DNA from: Pyropia haitanensis
Lineage: Eukaryota; Rhodophyta; Bangiophyceae; Bangiales; Bangiaceae
NCBI GenBank assembly: GCA_008729055.1
Contig: SDUX01000007.1
Span: 4,571,409-4,635,408 of the forward strand
Length of the DNA: 64,000 nt
Direction: 5' to 3'
The position numbers and the translations under genes were made by a program. Below, piece after piece: positions 35,801-44,648 of this stretch (position 1 is its first letter; the number at the start of each line of letters is the position of its first letter). The notes beneath the pieces were generated by a model. The model made no database searches. It was not told the DNA's origin and worked only from the letters and a program-made list of their open reading frames with translations.

Positions 35801-35929
35801 GTCGACGTAGAAGCGGGCATCACGGCGGAGGCGACCAAAGAGCTTGCGTAGGACAGTCCCGACCGACGGCAGCGACGCGCCGCCCGTGGCGGCGCCGCCG
35901 GGGGAGAGGGGCCCCCCCTGCCCCGCCAT
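32855..35929 (-). CDS. Type II membrane glycosyltransferase (GT-A, galactosyltransferase-like) with TIMP/netrin-like domain
   Basis: Probably a Golgi enzyme that adds sugars to secreted or wall glycans. From the ATG at 35929 (good context, gtcATGG) the protein has 1024 residues. A short cytosolic tail with basic residues precedes one TM segment (about 47-67). Residues about 88-222 have the layout of a TIMP/NTR OB-fold: CVC at 97-99, then VAADVVFRGRP, VELRVEQLYRG, CG at 166-167, PWLVIAG and a later Cys203. The catalytic domain follows: VTVVAACQDRSDALVEAL (283-300), DCD at 374-376 as the DXD metal site, and NGYDERIVTYGWDDSDIVTR (428-447), which resembles the C-terminal galactosyltransferase motif (GWG.ED.D). 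The last 500 or so residues are Ala-rich with scattered ordered segments and no recognised domain. Frame is intact. Donor and acceptor are unknown. Confidence 0.82.
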   Translation of the reverse strand: MAGQGGPLSPGGAATGGASLPSVGTVLRKLFGRLRRDARFYVDRRPVVTAVAAAATATVAVLLLTLWGHLLPVGGAATDAAVGVIRFAARGDVAATCVCVDGVASLGRWERSLVAADVVFRGRPVLPPPPGLPPDQVELRVEQLYRGPERLVERPLRVRRSDVHGCGAAATAGAAPGDPWLVIAGAATGVAGRPGGELSPAACGAVLLAPWRSLPEDALRVVAEEGDHGDAWWRNRRQWHPTPRSPPVAPSTVGGVDDVAVASARAPPAADAAVEEWWLREGVTVVAACQDRSDALVEALSSWLAADGVDEVVLLDWSSSRPIAGHLAEAAPALVADPRLLLARVAGQHRGWVLSRAYNVAARLATRGTLLKVDCDTVLGTGFVAAHPLTGRDFFAGDWRSLAAPTADERLHMNGMLMVRRADFAYINGYDERIVTYGWDDSDIVTRLSAFRTPRAMDYRQARHVSHAASQRTGRQGAHTLLPPDNPLAAAVEIQRNRLLLKPPRLASWGASSRGVVYNVRSVVLAAPRRANATAAVGAAPLPGDGGGQRRTSPGKLYYLLRVANEVPSAADLVSEADGADASKRAIRIILKNRRGVPAYHKDLPLDFFLGLAARYASPGAADSPFARVDVIPGGGGGGSPGVIGPAIAAVPTSGCAARLLTLATMRAATSPPLPSFFAGTSTYAGGGARGVRGSVRGGVASATLGRLSASFRHRRDGPGVGAATYAARTGSEGGGVAAAAGRALVPPPPGAAGWHARMLWRHPDAGCGCRFSDLFAPVDTELFETAGDAIPTGAGADAPPAADAAAADTIGPTAAVAVSSAATTRTRVVSASLREALATTTAAVGNGTGGAPLGATVATAVITCGVDIPAGAPWGDDDAAYVAAIRHQLRSLVPVAALRSAVVAGALTRAGAAGAAAAVDAADDAAPSAEEQLTLDVWSRTRGGIQSRQDGRISRGLRAAVASVRAGREAAAVAALLGGCPRQEDDGPAGGHPYGELFEQLPELAVIVAALRLSGSRCLALPR

Positions 35930-36499
35930 GACGCGACCAGGTTGGGAGGAGGGGCAGGGAGTCTGCCTGCTCGGCGCGCTTGAGCCGTTTCCTTTTGGGC
36001 AGTAGTGTGCGTGGACGAAAAGACTGTCATGACAACCGAAGTAGTTCCAAAACGTGTCGGCCCTGGGTTGGTCCATATTGACAAAAAGCACATGATTAGG
36101 TCACTTCGTAGATTTCTACAGCAATCAATGACTTGGACACTCGAAACGTGGCCGACCTCGTACACGACAGGGACGGCGTTCAGGGAGAGGGGGCTGGGGT
36201 TGTCGGCGGCGGGGTGGACAGGAGCTCGGTCGGGGCACACCTTCCTGACAGGTGGCGGACAAGCGGGTCCATCAACCAGCAACGGACATGTATGGCAGTG
36301 GCGCTTGGCGCAAGAGAACCAAGAAGGCCTATGCCCCAACGGCCATCCTAGCAAGAAAAGTGAGGGTCTATTGTACAAGGCCTGCAGGGGTGCTCGCGTG
36401 TCACGACCGCCGAACGCCCAGCCCTGGCACAACAAACGCAACCGACCGTCGCTCACCAAAGGACAGAAGAACAAGATGTCGCAAAAACACAGAAACCCT
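35930..36499. other. Intergenic region (glycosyltransferase 5' / MAPK 3')
   Basis: Both neighbours are on the minus strand, so this holds the MAPK 3' UTR and the glycosyltransferase promoter. No gene was recognised. Confidence 0.55.
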
Positions 36500-38281
36500 T
36501 TACGCTCGCGTGTTCAGCCGGTCAAGTACCTGCTCGTCCATCGTATTGGACCGATAGTCGGCGCCTCTCCGCTGGTAGCCCGGGTTCATGGTCTCCATGT
36601 CATCCTCCCCCACGGTGTGGGCGCCCATGGCCGCGTGGGTGCCATTGCCATTCGCCGCCGCGGCCGCGTCGTTGCCAAGCGCCGACTCAAAGCTCCCTGC
36701 CATCTGCGCCGTCCCGCGAACGTGACGCCCCGCAACCGGGCCGTCCACCACGTCCCGGTCGGCAATCGGCACCAGGCCGCCGCCTGCAGCGGCACCACCA
36801 CCGTCGGCGCCGCCCGCAGCGGCGGCTTCGTCAAACAGCTCCCGCCGCACCTCGGGGTGGTAGTGCGCAATTTCCCGCAGAAACTCCTTGCGCATCCCCT
36901 CTGGCGTCAGCCGGTGGCGTTCAAAGAGAAAGTCCCGCCGGGAGACCGGCTCCGCGGTTGCGCCGAGCCCCATGCACGCAAACTTGGCAAAGTAGGGGTG
37001 CTGCAGCGCCTCAAGCGCAGAGATGCGCTTCTCAGGGGAAAACTCGAGCATCTTGGACATAACATCCAGCGCGTCGGGGTCCGCGTCGGGGAAGAGCGTC
37101 GACAGTGGCCTCCGGGGGGTTCGCGGCAGCGACCGCATCGTCCGCTGTGCGCTGGTGTTGCGCAGCTGGCTAATTTCCTCCTCTGATGGCGTGCCCGTCA
37201 CGTTGACAATGAGGCTAAATTGGTGTTGTGGGCTCTGGCCAGGGAAGAGGGGCTCCCCCCGGGAGAGGATCTCGGCAAAGATACATCCCACCGACCAGAT
37301 GTCGATGGCCGTCGAGTAGTTGGTCAGCAGCGTCAGGATCAGCTCGGGCGCCCGATACCAGCGGGTGGCGATGTAGTCCGTCCAAAAGCCGGGGTCGGGG
37401 TCGTCATCAAAAGCAGCACGAGCAAGGCCTGCGAGGCCATCACAACCGCAATAGACCAGGCCAGGCAAAGAACAAGGTGAGCAGCGGCCGCAAAAACAGG
37501 CCGAAGAGCAGCCAGCAGCAACCGCACAAGACGCGTTCAGATACATGACCACCACACCTGGAGTCAGTCGTCGCACTCGACACGTGCAACAGCGACAAGC
37601 AGAGTTGCACGATGCCAGCGTCCAGTTGGCCACCACTCGTCGCAAACAAGGTGTGCACGGCGGCATCCCCCCCTCTCGCCCCCCATTACGTACCAAAGTC
37701 GCAGACGCGGAGCTCGCACTTCTTGTTGACGAGCACATTGTTGGGCTTGATATCCCGGTGCAGCACGTTGGCGGCGTGCATAAAGTGCACCGCCCGGAGG
37801 AGCTGGAACATGAGATACTTGACGTGCTCCGGACTGAGCGTCGTCGTCGTGCGGAGGAGCTTGGCCAGGTCAATGGGCATCAGCTCGGACACGACAAACG
37901 CGTCATTGAAGCGGTCGCGCTCGCCCGGCACCATCACGTCCCGCACGGTGATGATGTTCTCGTGCCGCCGGAGGAGGCGCATGAACTTTAGCTCCCGCAG
38001 GATGCGCGTCGCAAACGGGTAGCTGTTGAGCACCGACCTGATGCGCTTGATTGCCACCCGCTCGCCGGTGCTCGAGATCACCGCCGAGCACACCACCCCA
38101 TACGCGCCCGTACCAATCAGCTCCTGCACCGTGTACGTGTGGGCCGACAGGGGGACGCGGAAGAACTCGGTCACCGCCTGGCGCGACGCCTCCCGCTTGC
38201 GCTCCTCCCGCGCCCGCCGCTCCTCGTCGGTGGACCGCGGCGCACGGGCGGGGGGGGGGGGGGGGGGGCGTTGTCCGCCAT
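36500..38281 (-). CDS. Mitogen-activated protein kinase, TDY activation-loop type, two exons
   Basis: Ser/Thr kinase of the ERK/MAPK branch, activated by dual phosphorylation. Exon 1 (38281-37694) carries the ATP loop GTGAYGVVCSAV, VAIKRI with the catalytic Lys, and HRDIKPNNVL. Exon 2 (37428-36500) carries FWTDYIATRWYRAPE, so the activation motif is TDY (37373-37381), then DIWSVGCIFAEIL. The intron 37693-37429 splits the Gly codon of DFG; splicing restores DFGLARA. A C-terminal extension of about 130 residues follows the kinase domain. The start is ambiguous. The ATG at 38281 (MADNA then prolines) needs a one-base change in the C tract at about 38250-38268. The uninterrupted frame runs up to an ATG at 38780 and gives 671 residues with a low-complexity N-terminus. 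TDY is the motif of plant group D MAPKs. Confidence 0.95.
37429..37693 (-). other. Spliceosomal intron in the MAPK gene (265 bp)
   Basis: The donor reads ...GACTTTG|GTACGTAATG and the acceptor ...CCTCGCAG|GCCTTGC. Joining them recreates the DFG codons exactly in frame. It is less GC-rich than the exons. This is the only intron in the window that can be placed at base level. Confidence 0.95.
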
Positions 38282-40258
38282 GACCGCGACCGCGACGGCG
38301 CGCCAGCGGCCGCCTGACCACGCAGGTCACACGCGCAGGCGCAATGGGAGGGGGCGGGCAGAGGGGGGGCGGAGTGCCCACGCGGCCCGCGCCCAAGCCC
38401 GCGCGTGGCAGTGCCAATCCCCGTGGCCAGCGGGGGGCGGTCGGCAGCTGCGCGGTGGGGCGCCCGCCGTCGTGCCGTGCCGGCGACCTGGTCAGTGCTC
38501 GCGGGCCCGAGCCCGGTACTCCACCAGGCCGCCGCCAACAGCGTCCCGCCGCCCCCCCCCCCCCCCCGCCCTCTCGCCCGCCTGCCGAGGTCGGCTGCCG
38601 CCACCGCTGCCGCTGCCGCCGCCGCCGCTGCCACCGCCGCCGCCGCTGTCGCCGCAGCCGCCGCGGCACCCCCAGCTGGCCGCCGCACCGCCAGGCCGCC
38701 AACCCCCGCCGCCGCGCCGCCAGGACAGCCAGCCAGCCCGCCGCCGCCGCCGCCGCGGCTCCCGCGCGCTCCCGCGACACGTCTCACCGGTGCGCCGCCC
38801 CTCCACCCGTGCGTAACCCCCCCCCCCGTGCGTACACTCCCCCGCGACGGTCGGCGTGGCGGTCGACACACAGGGGAGCGCGCCGCGGGTCACGCGCCGC
38901 GAGCCGCCCTTTTAGGTGGGGGGGAGCAGAGGGGGTGGGGGGGGGGGGGGGGGGGGGAGGGGGGCGCGCCCGCGACGTGGACAGAACCGACCGGGGCCGA
39001 CCCTAGCAGCCTCAAGGCGGGGGGAGGAAGCGGGGGCGGCGGGGGGCGTTGGCCAGAGGGGGACGGCGGGGGGGAAGGCGGGGATGCCGGCGACGGCGCT
39101 GCTGGCCGCAGCCGCGTCGGCCGCCGCGCGCACGGCGCGGGGGGGTGCGTGCGTAGCCGCCACGCCCAGGAGTGACGTGTAGGCCACAGGCGCGGGGTGC
39201 GGACGTGACGAGCGTGGCACCCCACTCACTGACGTGGTTGGGGTGGGCGGCAGCGTGGTGGAGGTGCTGGTGGAAGGGGTGCCTGTGACCTGCCGGGGGC
39301 GTGGGCGTGGGCGCACGCGGCCGGGGCCGCGTGGTGGGAGAGGAACGCGGCGACCTCGACAGCACACGCGTGTGGGCGTCCAACGAGGGCGGCGGCTCCT
39401 GAGCCCTCCGCCAACGAGGCTGCCTGCCCAGCGTGGCAGGAGAAAAAAAAAAAAAAAAAAAAAAAAAAGAAAAAGGGGGGGCACACACCCGTGCACCCAA
39501 CACGCCAGGCGGCGGCGGGCGGCACGGGCAGCGCACTGCCGCGCCCGCTCCCCGCCCGCCCCCCCTCGAGCGCGCTGGCCCAGTGGTTGAAGCGGGCACA
39601 CACCCCGTCGTTTGCGGGCGGCAGCGAGGCGGCTTTTGCTGTTGGAAACGGCGCCCCCATTTTTCCAAGCCGCAGGCCGGGGCGGCCCGGCCTGCCTGCC
39701 GCGGTCGCGCCCCTCCCTCCCTCTCTCCCCGCGCCGTGTGTCGAGTGGACAGTGGTCGGTCCTCCGTGCGCTCCACGCCGCAACGCGGCCGCCCCATTGG
39801 GCAAATGGAGAGGACGGACCGCCGGCCCGCGCAAACACGGGGCGGTTTGCACAGCGGGCAGCAGGCGCAAGCGCGCGGTGGGGAGCCACCGGCGGGATCA
39901 CCGTGGCGTCGGGTGCCGCCCCCATTGGCCGCGCCGGACGGCTCGCGCGGGCCGTGATGACACACACCACCGCGGCTGTGCAGTGTCAACGGCTGTGAAG
40001 TGTCAACGAGGGCGACGAGGAACGCTGTCAGGGGGTGGGCGTGGCGGCCGCCGCGCCGCCCGCCCACCCGCCGCCAGTCGCCACGGGCGCGTCCGCGTGG
40101 CGGGGCGTCGGCTCGATACGGTGGCGTGTGTCGGCGGCGTGTGGCGCGCGCCCACAGTCCCCCCCACACCCATCGCTTCCGCCTCCCCACTGCCCGCTCC
40201 TCACCCGGCCCCCCCCCTGGCGGTTTGCACCCCCCCCCCGCCGCCCGCCGGCCACATC
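38282..40258. other. Divergent intergenic region (MAPK / RraA-like)
   Basis: Contains a G tract at about 38938-38961 and an A26 tract at 39443-39468. The open frames here are low-complexity. A tRNA D-arm-like string near 39574-39602 lacks the other arms. The first 500 bases may be 5' coding or UTR of the MAPK if the upstream ATG is used. Confidence 0.5.
39443..39474. repeat. A26 mononucleotide tract (A26-G-A5)
   Basis: A long A run in otherwise GC-rich DNA. It could be a retroposed poly(A) tail or a nucleosome-excluding promoter element. No flanking target duplication is obvious. Confidence 0.9.
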
Positions 40259-41140
40259 ATGTCCGCCGGCCCCTTCCCCCCCACCGCCGACCTTTGCGAC
40301 GCGTACCTGTCGATACCCGCCGCGTCGGGCGCCCCCCCGCCGCCGCGCCTCCCCGCCCTTGACTCGTTCCGCTCGTATGGCGGCGCCCGCTCCTTTGCGG
40401 GGCCCGTCTACCCGGTCGCCCTCGGGCGGGACAACACCGCCCTTGTGCACGCGCTCAACGCGGCCGCCGCCGCCGCCGCGACGACGGCTTCCTCGGTGAG
40501 GTCGGGTGGCGGCGGCGGCGGTGGTGGTGGTGGAGGCAGTGGCGGCAACCATGACGGCGAGAATGACGGCGGTAGCGGTAGCGGTGGCGGTAGCGGTAGC
40601 GGTGGCGGTGGCGGTAGCGGTAGCGGTAGCGTTGGTGGTAGTGACGGTGGTGGCAGTGGTGGCGGTGACGCTGGCGGTGGTGATGCCGAGGCCGGTGGCG
40701 GCGCCGGCGCCGGCGCCGGCGCCGGCGCCGGCGCGGGGGCACCCGTCGTCGCGGCGGACGCGGGAGCCGCCGCCGCGCCTCCTCCCCCTCCCCCCCCCGG
40801 CGCAGTGGCCGTCGTTTCCTCTACCGGCGCCACCGACCTTGCCCTACTGGGCGACCGCGTCGCCGGCATGGCCGCGGCCGCTGGCTGGGCGGGCCTCATC
40901 ATTGACGGCTGCGTCCGCGACGTGGCGGCGCTGCGCGGGCTGCGGGTGGGCGTCCTCGCGCGTGGCGCGTGCCCGCGGCGGTCGGAAAAGGGCGGTGGCG
41001 GGTGGGCGGGCGCGGCGGGTACGCCCGTTGTGGTGGCCGGCTGCGTGTGGCGGCTGGGCGACTGGGTGTATGTGGATGAGGATGGGGCGGTGCTGGCGGA
41101 CCGGCCGCTCCACCCGCTGGAGTCAGGGGGCGGGCGGTGA
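40259..41140 (+). CDS. RraA-like family protein (HMG/CHA aldolase or RNase E-inhibitor fold) with Gly-rich insertion
   Basis: RraA-fold proteins are trimers. Some are 4-hydroxy-4-methyl-2-oxoglutarate/oxaloacetate-cleaving aldolases; bacterial RraA regulates RNase E. The 293-residue ORF begins PTADLCDAY, then FRSYGGARSFAGPVYPVALG and DNTALVHAL, matching the family N-terminus. The C-terminal half has LALLGDRVAGMAAAAGWAGL, IIDGCVRD (D216-D221, with the substrate-binding Arg220), LARGACPRRSEKGGGGW and LGDWVYVDEDGAVLADRP. Between the two halves sits an insertion of roughly 85 Gly/Ser/Ala residues, encoded by GGT/GGC repeats, where the family normally has a short loop. The frame is intact and active-site residues are retained, so an aldolase is plausible. 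The physiological substrate is not known. Confidence 0.88.
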   Translation: MSAGPFPPTADLCDAYLSIPAASGAPPPPRLPALDSFRSYGGARSFAGPVYPVALGRDNTALVHALNAAAAAAATTASSVRSGGGGGGGGGGGSGGNHDGENDGGSGSGGGSGSGGGGGSGSGSVGGSDGGGSGGGDAGGGDAEAGGGAGAGAGAGAGAGAPVVAADAGAAAAPPPPPPPGAVAVVSSTGATDLALLGDRVAGMAAAAGWAGLIIDGCVRDVAALRGLRVGVLARGACPRRSEKGGGGWAGAAGTPVVVAGCVWRLGDWVYVDEDGAVLADRPLHPLESGGGR

Positions 41141-42577
41141 CGCTTGCCGAGTTGGAGGACGCGCGCGCGGGGGGGTCGGAAGCGGGGAGGTGGACGGAAG
41201 GGGGGGCCTCTCGGCAAAGCGCCCGACCGTCTCCTCACCTGCCAGGTGTCTACGCCCGGGGACCGAGCCGCCCGTGACGGACGTGGCGGGCCAACGCCGT
41301 TGTGGCGGCGGCGGTGTGGCCCGCGCGGCTCAGCCTAGCCGCCCCGCCCGTTCGGCATCGCAACCCACGACAGCCACCGCCGACCGCCACCACAGCCGCC
41401 ACCGCCACCGCCGCCACCGCCGCCGCCCGCTGCCGCTGCCGCCGCCACCACTGCCGCCGCCGCCGCCACCACTGCGGTGATGCTTTCCGCGGGTGGCCGC
41501 GGCGTTTGTGGTGTGCCGCAAGTCGTGGCACGGTGGGCGCCCTCCGCGGCGGCGGCGCGCTGCGGGCGGCCCACGGGGACAGAAGAATGGAGGCAGCCTG
41601 GCGACCGCAAGCGCACTGTCCGTGGACCCACGGCGCGGGGACGGCGTCCACACATCACACATATGGGCTCGGCCGTGACAGGGTGCAGCCAGACCCCTCC
41701 ACCCCCTTCTTCTCCCCAGCCTCCCCCTACCACCGCTTCCCTTTCTCTTCTGTTCCTCCTACGACCAGCGGGCCTCGATATCCCAAACCCCGCAAGCTCA
41801 TGCCCATGGTTAGTCCGTGGTCTTTTGGTGAATATAGTTATGCAGCCTGGTGTGTCTTACCCGATCCCCCAAAGTACTTGAATCGCCGAGTGAGTCATCT
41901 GCCAGGCTGGCTCCGCCATGACACCTCCGCGGCAAGGGTTTCTGGTCGTGCGCCCCGGTCGCCCCCACGTGGCGCACGGTCCGTGTCCCCACTCACCATC
42001 TACAGGCTGTAGGCCTCGAGGAGGGTGGATGGCACGGGCCCGCGCCATCCGGGTTGGTGCGCCCCCTCGAGGTCGTCCACGCGGGCTCCCGGGATGCGGC
42101 GTCTGGGCTGCGTCCCGCGCTGGCTGCGTCATCGCCCGGCGGTGGCGGTGGTCACGGCCGCCCGCGACACGCCGCCGCGGCAGCGGCGGCTCTTCTCGAG
42201 CAGCCGCCTCGGCGGCGGCCCCGTCGCCGCCATTGGCTGCCTCTGCAAAAGGGGCGGCCGTGGCGCCAGGCTGGCGCCGCCGCCGCTGCTGGCAGCGCTG
42301 GCTGCAGCTAGCTGCGGACGGGCGGCGGCCCCGACACGCCCGCCCTTCGGCACGGAGCGCCGAGCGGCGTGGCCATGACGCGCGTGCCGGCGCTTGGCGG
42401 CGGCCGCCTCGCCTTCTCCGCTCCCGCCGCCCTCCCCACCCCCCTCCGACCGCCGCTCGCCGCCGCGCTTGCACGCGCTCGCCCCCCCCCCCCCCTCCAC
42501 CCCCTCCACCCCCTCCACCCCCCCCGCCGGCCGGCGGCCGCGCCGGTGCGGCCGCCCGCCCCCCCCTCCCGCCCGTC
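41141..42577. other. Intergenic region upstream of the methyltransferase
   Basis: No independent gene was recognised. The + frame at 42375-42480 (MTRVPALGGGRLAFSAPAAL) looks like an organellar targeting peptide. It would fuse to the methyltransferase if the C tract at about 42481-42494 were off by one base. Confidence 0.45.
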
Positions 42578-43405
42578 ATGACGGGCGGCGAGCCCGCCGC
42601 GGACGCCGCGTCGGCGCGGGCGGCCGCCGCGTACGCGCGCTGGTCGGCGCCCCTGACCGCCCGCTTTGTGCCCGCCGTCCTGGCGGCGGCCGCCCCCGTC
42701 GGCCGCGGCACCCGCCTCTTGGACGTGGCGGCCGGCACGGGGGTAGCGGCGGTGGCGGCCGCCGCCGCGGGCGCCACCGTCCTCGCCACGGACATGTCGC
42801 CGGGCATGGTCGCCGCCGCCGCCGCCGCGCTCGCGCCCTACCCAGACGCCGCCGCCGTCGTTGCCGACGGGACCGCCCTCGCCGACATCCCCGACGGCGC
42901 GTACGAGGTCGCCCTGTCGGTCTTTGGCGTTGTCACGTTCCCGCAGTGGGAGGCGGGCCTCCGCGAGCTCCTCCGTGTCACCGCGCCGGGCGGGCGACTC
43001 GTCCTGACCACCTGGACCGCCGCCGACGGCGCGGCCTTCCTCCCCATCGTCATGGACACGTACCGCCAGGAGTTTCCGGACAAGCCGTCGCCGGCGCTCG
43101 GCGCCGGCGTCGCCGCGCTGTGCACGCCAGCCAAGCTGACCGCCGCGCTCGTCGCGGCCGGCGCGGAGCGCGTGACCGTCACGCGGGACGAGCAGGTGTG
43201 GGACGGGCCGCCCGCGGCGACGGCCGTCGACGAGCTGACGGGCCTGCTCGCGCGGGCGCCCTTTTACGCCGCCCTCACCGACGACGAGCGCGCGCGCTTG
43301 CACCCGCGGCTGGGCGCCGCGCTCGCGCGCTACGCGGGGGATGATGGCGTCGTCCGCATTCCGGCCGCGGCGCTGGTGGCGCTGGCGCACAAGCCGGTCG
43401 CGTGA
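42578..43405 (+). CDS. Class I SAM-dependent methyltransferase (UbiE/type 11-like)
   Basis: Transfers a methyl group from S-adenosylmethionine to a small molecule. The 275-residue protein has motif I LLDVAAGTGVAA (48-59), the acidic residue D72 in LATDMSPGMV, DIPDGAYEVALSVFGVV for motifs II-III, and the post-motif LLRVTAPGGRLVLTTW (131-146). The remaining C-terminal part is a substrate-binding cap with no specific signature. The ATG at 42578 starts directly before the AdoMet fold. An in-frame upstream extension is low-complexity and probably not translated. It shares a short convergent 3' interval with the dehydrogenase. Substrate is unknown; resemblance to ubiquinone/menaquinone-type enzymes is only general. 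Confidence 0.9.
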   Translation: MTGGEPAADAASARAAAAYARWSAPLTARFVPAVLAAAAPVGRGTRLLDVAAGTGVAAVAAAAAGATVLATDMSPGMVAAAAAALAPYPDAAAVVADGTALADIPDGAYEVALSVFGVVTFPQWEAGLRELLRVTAPGGRLVLTTWTAADGAAFLPIVMDTYRQEFPDKPSPALGAGVAALCTPAKLTAALVAAGAERVTVTRDEQVWDGPPAATAVDELTGLLARAPFYAALTDDERARLHPRLGAALARYAGDDGVVRIPAAALVALAHKPVA

Positions 43406-43793
43406 GGGCGGACGCCGTCGGAGCGCAACAGCGGGAGATGGGATGGGGGGGGCGGTCGTGCGCTCGCCCCGTCTTAACCCGGTCAGGACAAGAAAAGCCA
43501 CGGTAAAGTGAAGTACAGCGAGTACGCCTCGTGAGTGGGTGGTTGTCACGCTTCCTGTTCGACACATGGCCATGAGTCTTATGTGGGAGGTCTATCCACA
43601 ACACCAGTTGTGCAGGCCGAGCCAGTCCGTGGTTGCCGACAAGGAGCCCCCCTCACGTGTAGACTGCTGAACGCAAACCCAAAGACGACAAGAGCGCCAC
43701 TCACGCCAAGCACCAGGCAGCGTCAGGTGCACGAGCTGGTGGCCTCGAGCAGCCATCACGCCTCGGCCAGCAGCGGCCGCGCGCCACCGCCGC
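43406..43793. other. Convergent 3' intergenic region (methyltransferase / SDR)
   Basis: Less GC-rich. No gene, hairpin or repeat of note. Confidence 0.55.
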
Positions 43794-44648
43794 TCACTCG
43801 TCCTCCTTGGGCTGTGTCATGCCCCGCAGCACTGCCGCCGTCTTGGCACCCGTCAGGTCCGTATACTTGGCGGCCAGCATCTCCACGCTCGGCTCGTGTG
43901 TCATGTACCGCAGCTGCGGCACCTCGTCCGTCACGGCGCGCAAAAAGTACTTTGCACAGTCGGTGGCGGACTGCGGGGTGGACATCATGGCCTGCATGTT
44001 GGCGCCGTACGCGGCGGCGACGGGCTCCAGCTCCGCCGGCACCCCGCCGTCGGCCGACTGCGCATTGTCCATCAGCTGCGTGCCGACGGGCCCCGGCTCG
44101 ACGAGCGAAAAGTGGATGCCGATTGGCGCGTAGCTGGCGGCCATGGACTCGATGTAGCCCTCGAGCGCAAACTTGGTCGCCACGTAGACGGGCATCATGG
44201 GGAAGCCGACCAGGCCGACGATGCTCGACGTGACGACAATCCGCCCGCCGCCCGCGGCGCGCATCGTCGGCAACACCGCGTTGCACAGCCGCACGACGCC
44301 GTACAGGTTGACGTCCAGGTTGGCCGCCAGCCGGTCGACGTTCGCCGCCTCGGGCGGCGACATGTCCCCGTAGCCCGCGTTGGCCACCGCCACGTCCAGC
44401 ACGCCGCCCGTCTCGGCCAGCACCGCCTTGACGCCCGCCGCCACGGACGCGTCGTCCGACACGTCCATCTCAATGACGTGGAGGAGGTCCGCGACGCCCG
44501 CCTCGGCGGCGGCGTCGCGGAGCGCGTCCGCCTTGGCCAGCGCCCGAACGGTGGCGTAGGTGGCGTAGCCGGCCTCGCACAGCTGCACCGCCACGGCCAG
44601 GCCAATCCCCGAGTTGGTACCGGTCACCAGGGCGACCTTGGGCGCCAT
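43794..44648 (-). CDS. Short-chain dehydrogenase/reductase (classical SDR, 17beta-HSD/retinol dehydrogenase-like)
   Basis: NAD(P)-dependent oxidoreductase of 284 residues. The cofactor motif TGTNSGIG is at 9-16, NAGYG at 90-94, Asn114 in LDVNLYG, the catalytic Ser in TSSIVG (140-145), and Tyr155/Lys159 in YVATK. VEPGPVGT lies at 183-190. All four catalytic residues (N-S-Y-K) are present. The ATG at 44648 starts MAPKVALVTG, exactly where the Rossmann fold begins. An ATG at 44699 in the same frame adds 17 unstructured residues and is less likely. The C-terminal third resembles SDRs acting on steroids, retinoids or lipids, but the substrate cannot be assigned. The frame is intact, with no homopolymer runs. 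Confidence 0.93.
   Translation of the reverse strand: MAPKVALVTGTNSGIGLAVAVQLCEAGYATYATVRALAKADALRDAAAEAGVADLLHVIEMDVSDDASVAAGVKAVLAETGGVLDVAVANAGYGDMSPPEAANVDRLAANLDVNLYGVVRLCNAVLPTMRAAGGGRIVVTSSIVGLVGFPMMPVYVATKFALEGYIESMAASYAPIGIHFSLVEPGPVGTQLMDNAQSADGGVPAELEPVAAAYGANMQAMMSTPQSATDCAKYFLRAVTDEVPQLRYMTHEPSVEMLAAKYTDLTGAKTAAVLRGMTQPKEDE

Noticed and set aside
39574..39646. tRNA-like D-arm (gcccagtggttgaagcgggc)
   Set aside because: The GCCC/GGGC stem and a GG-containing loop look right, but no anticodon stem, T-arm or acceptor pairing could be found.
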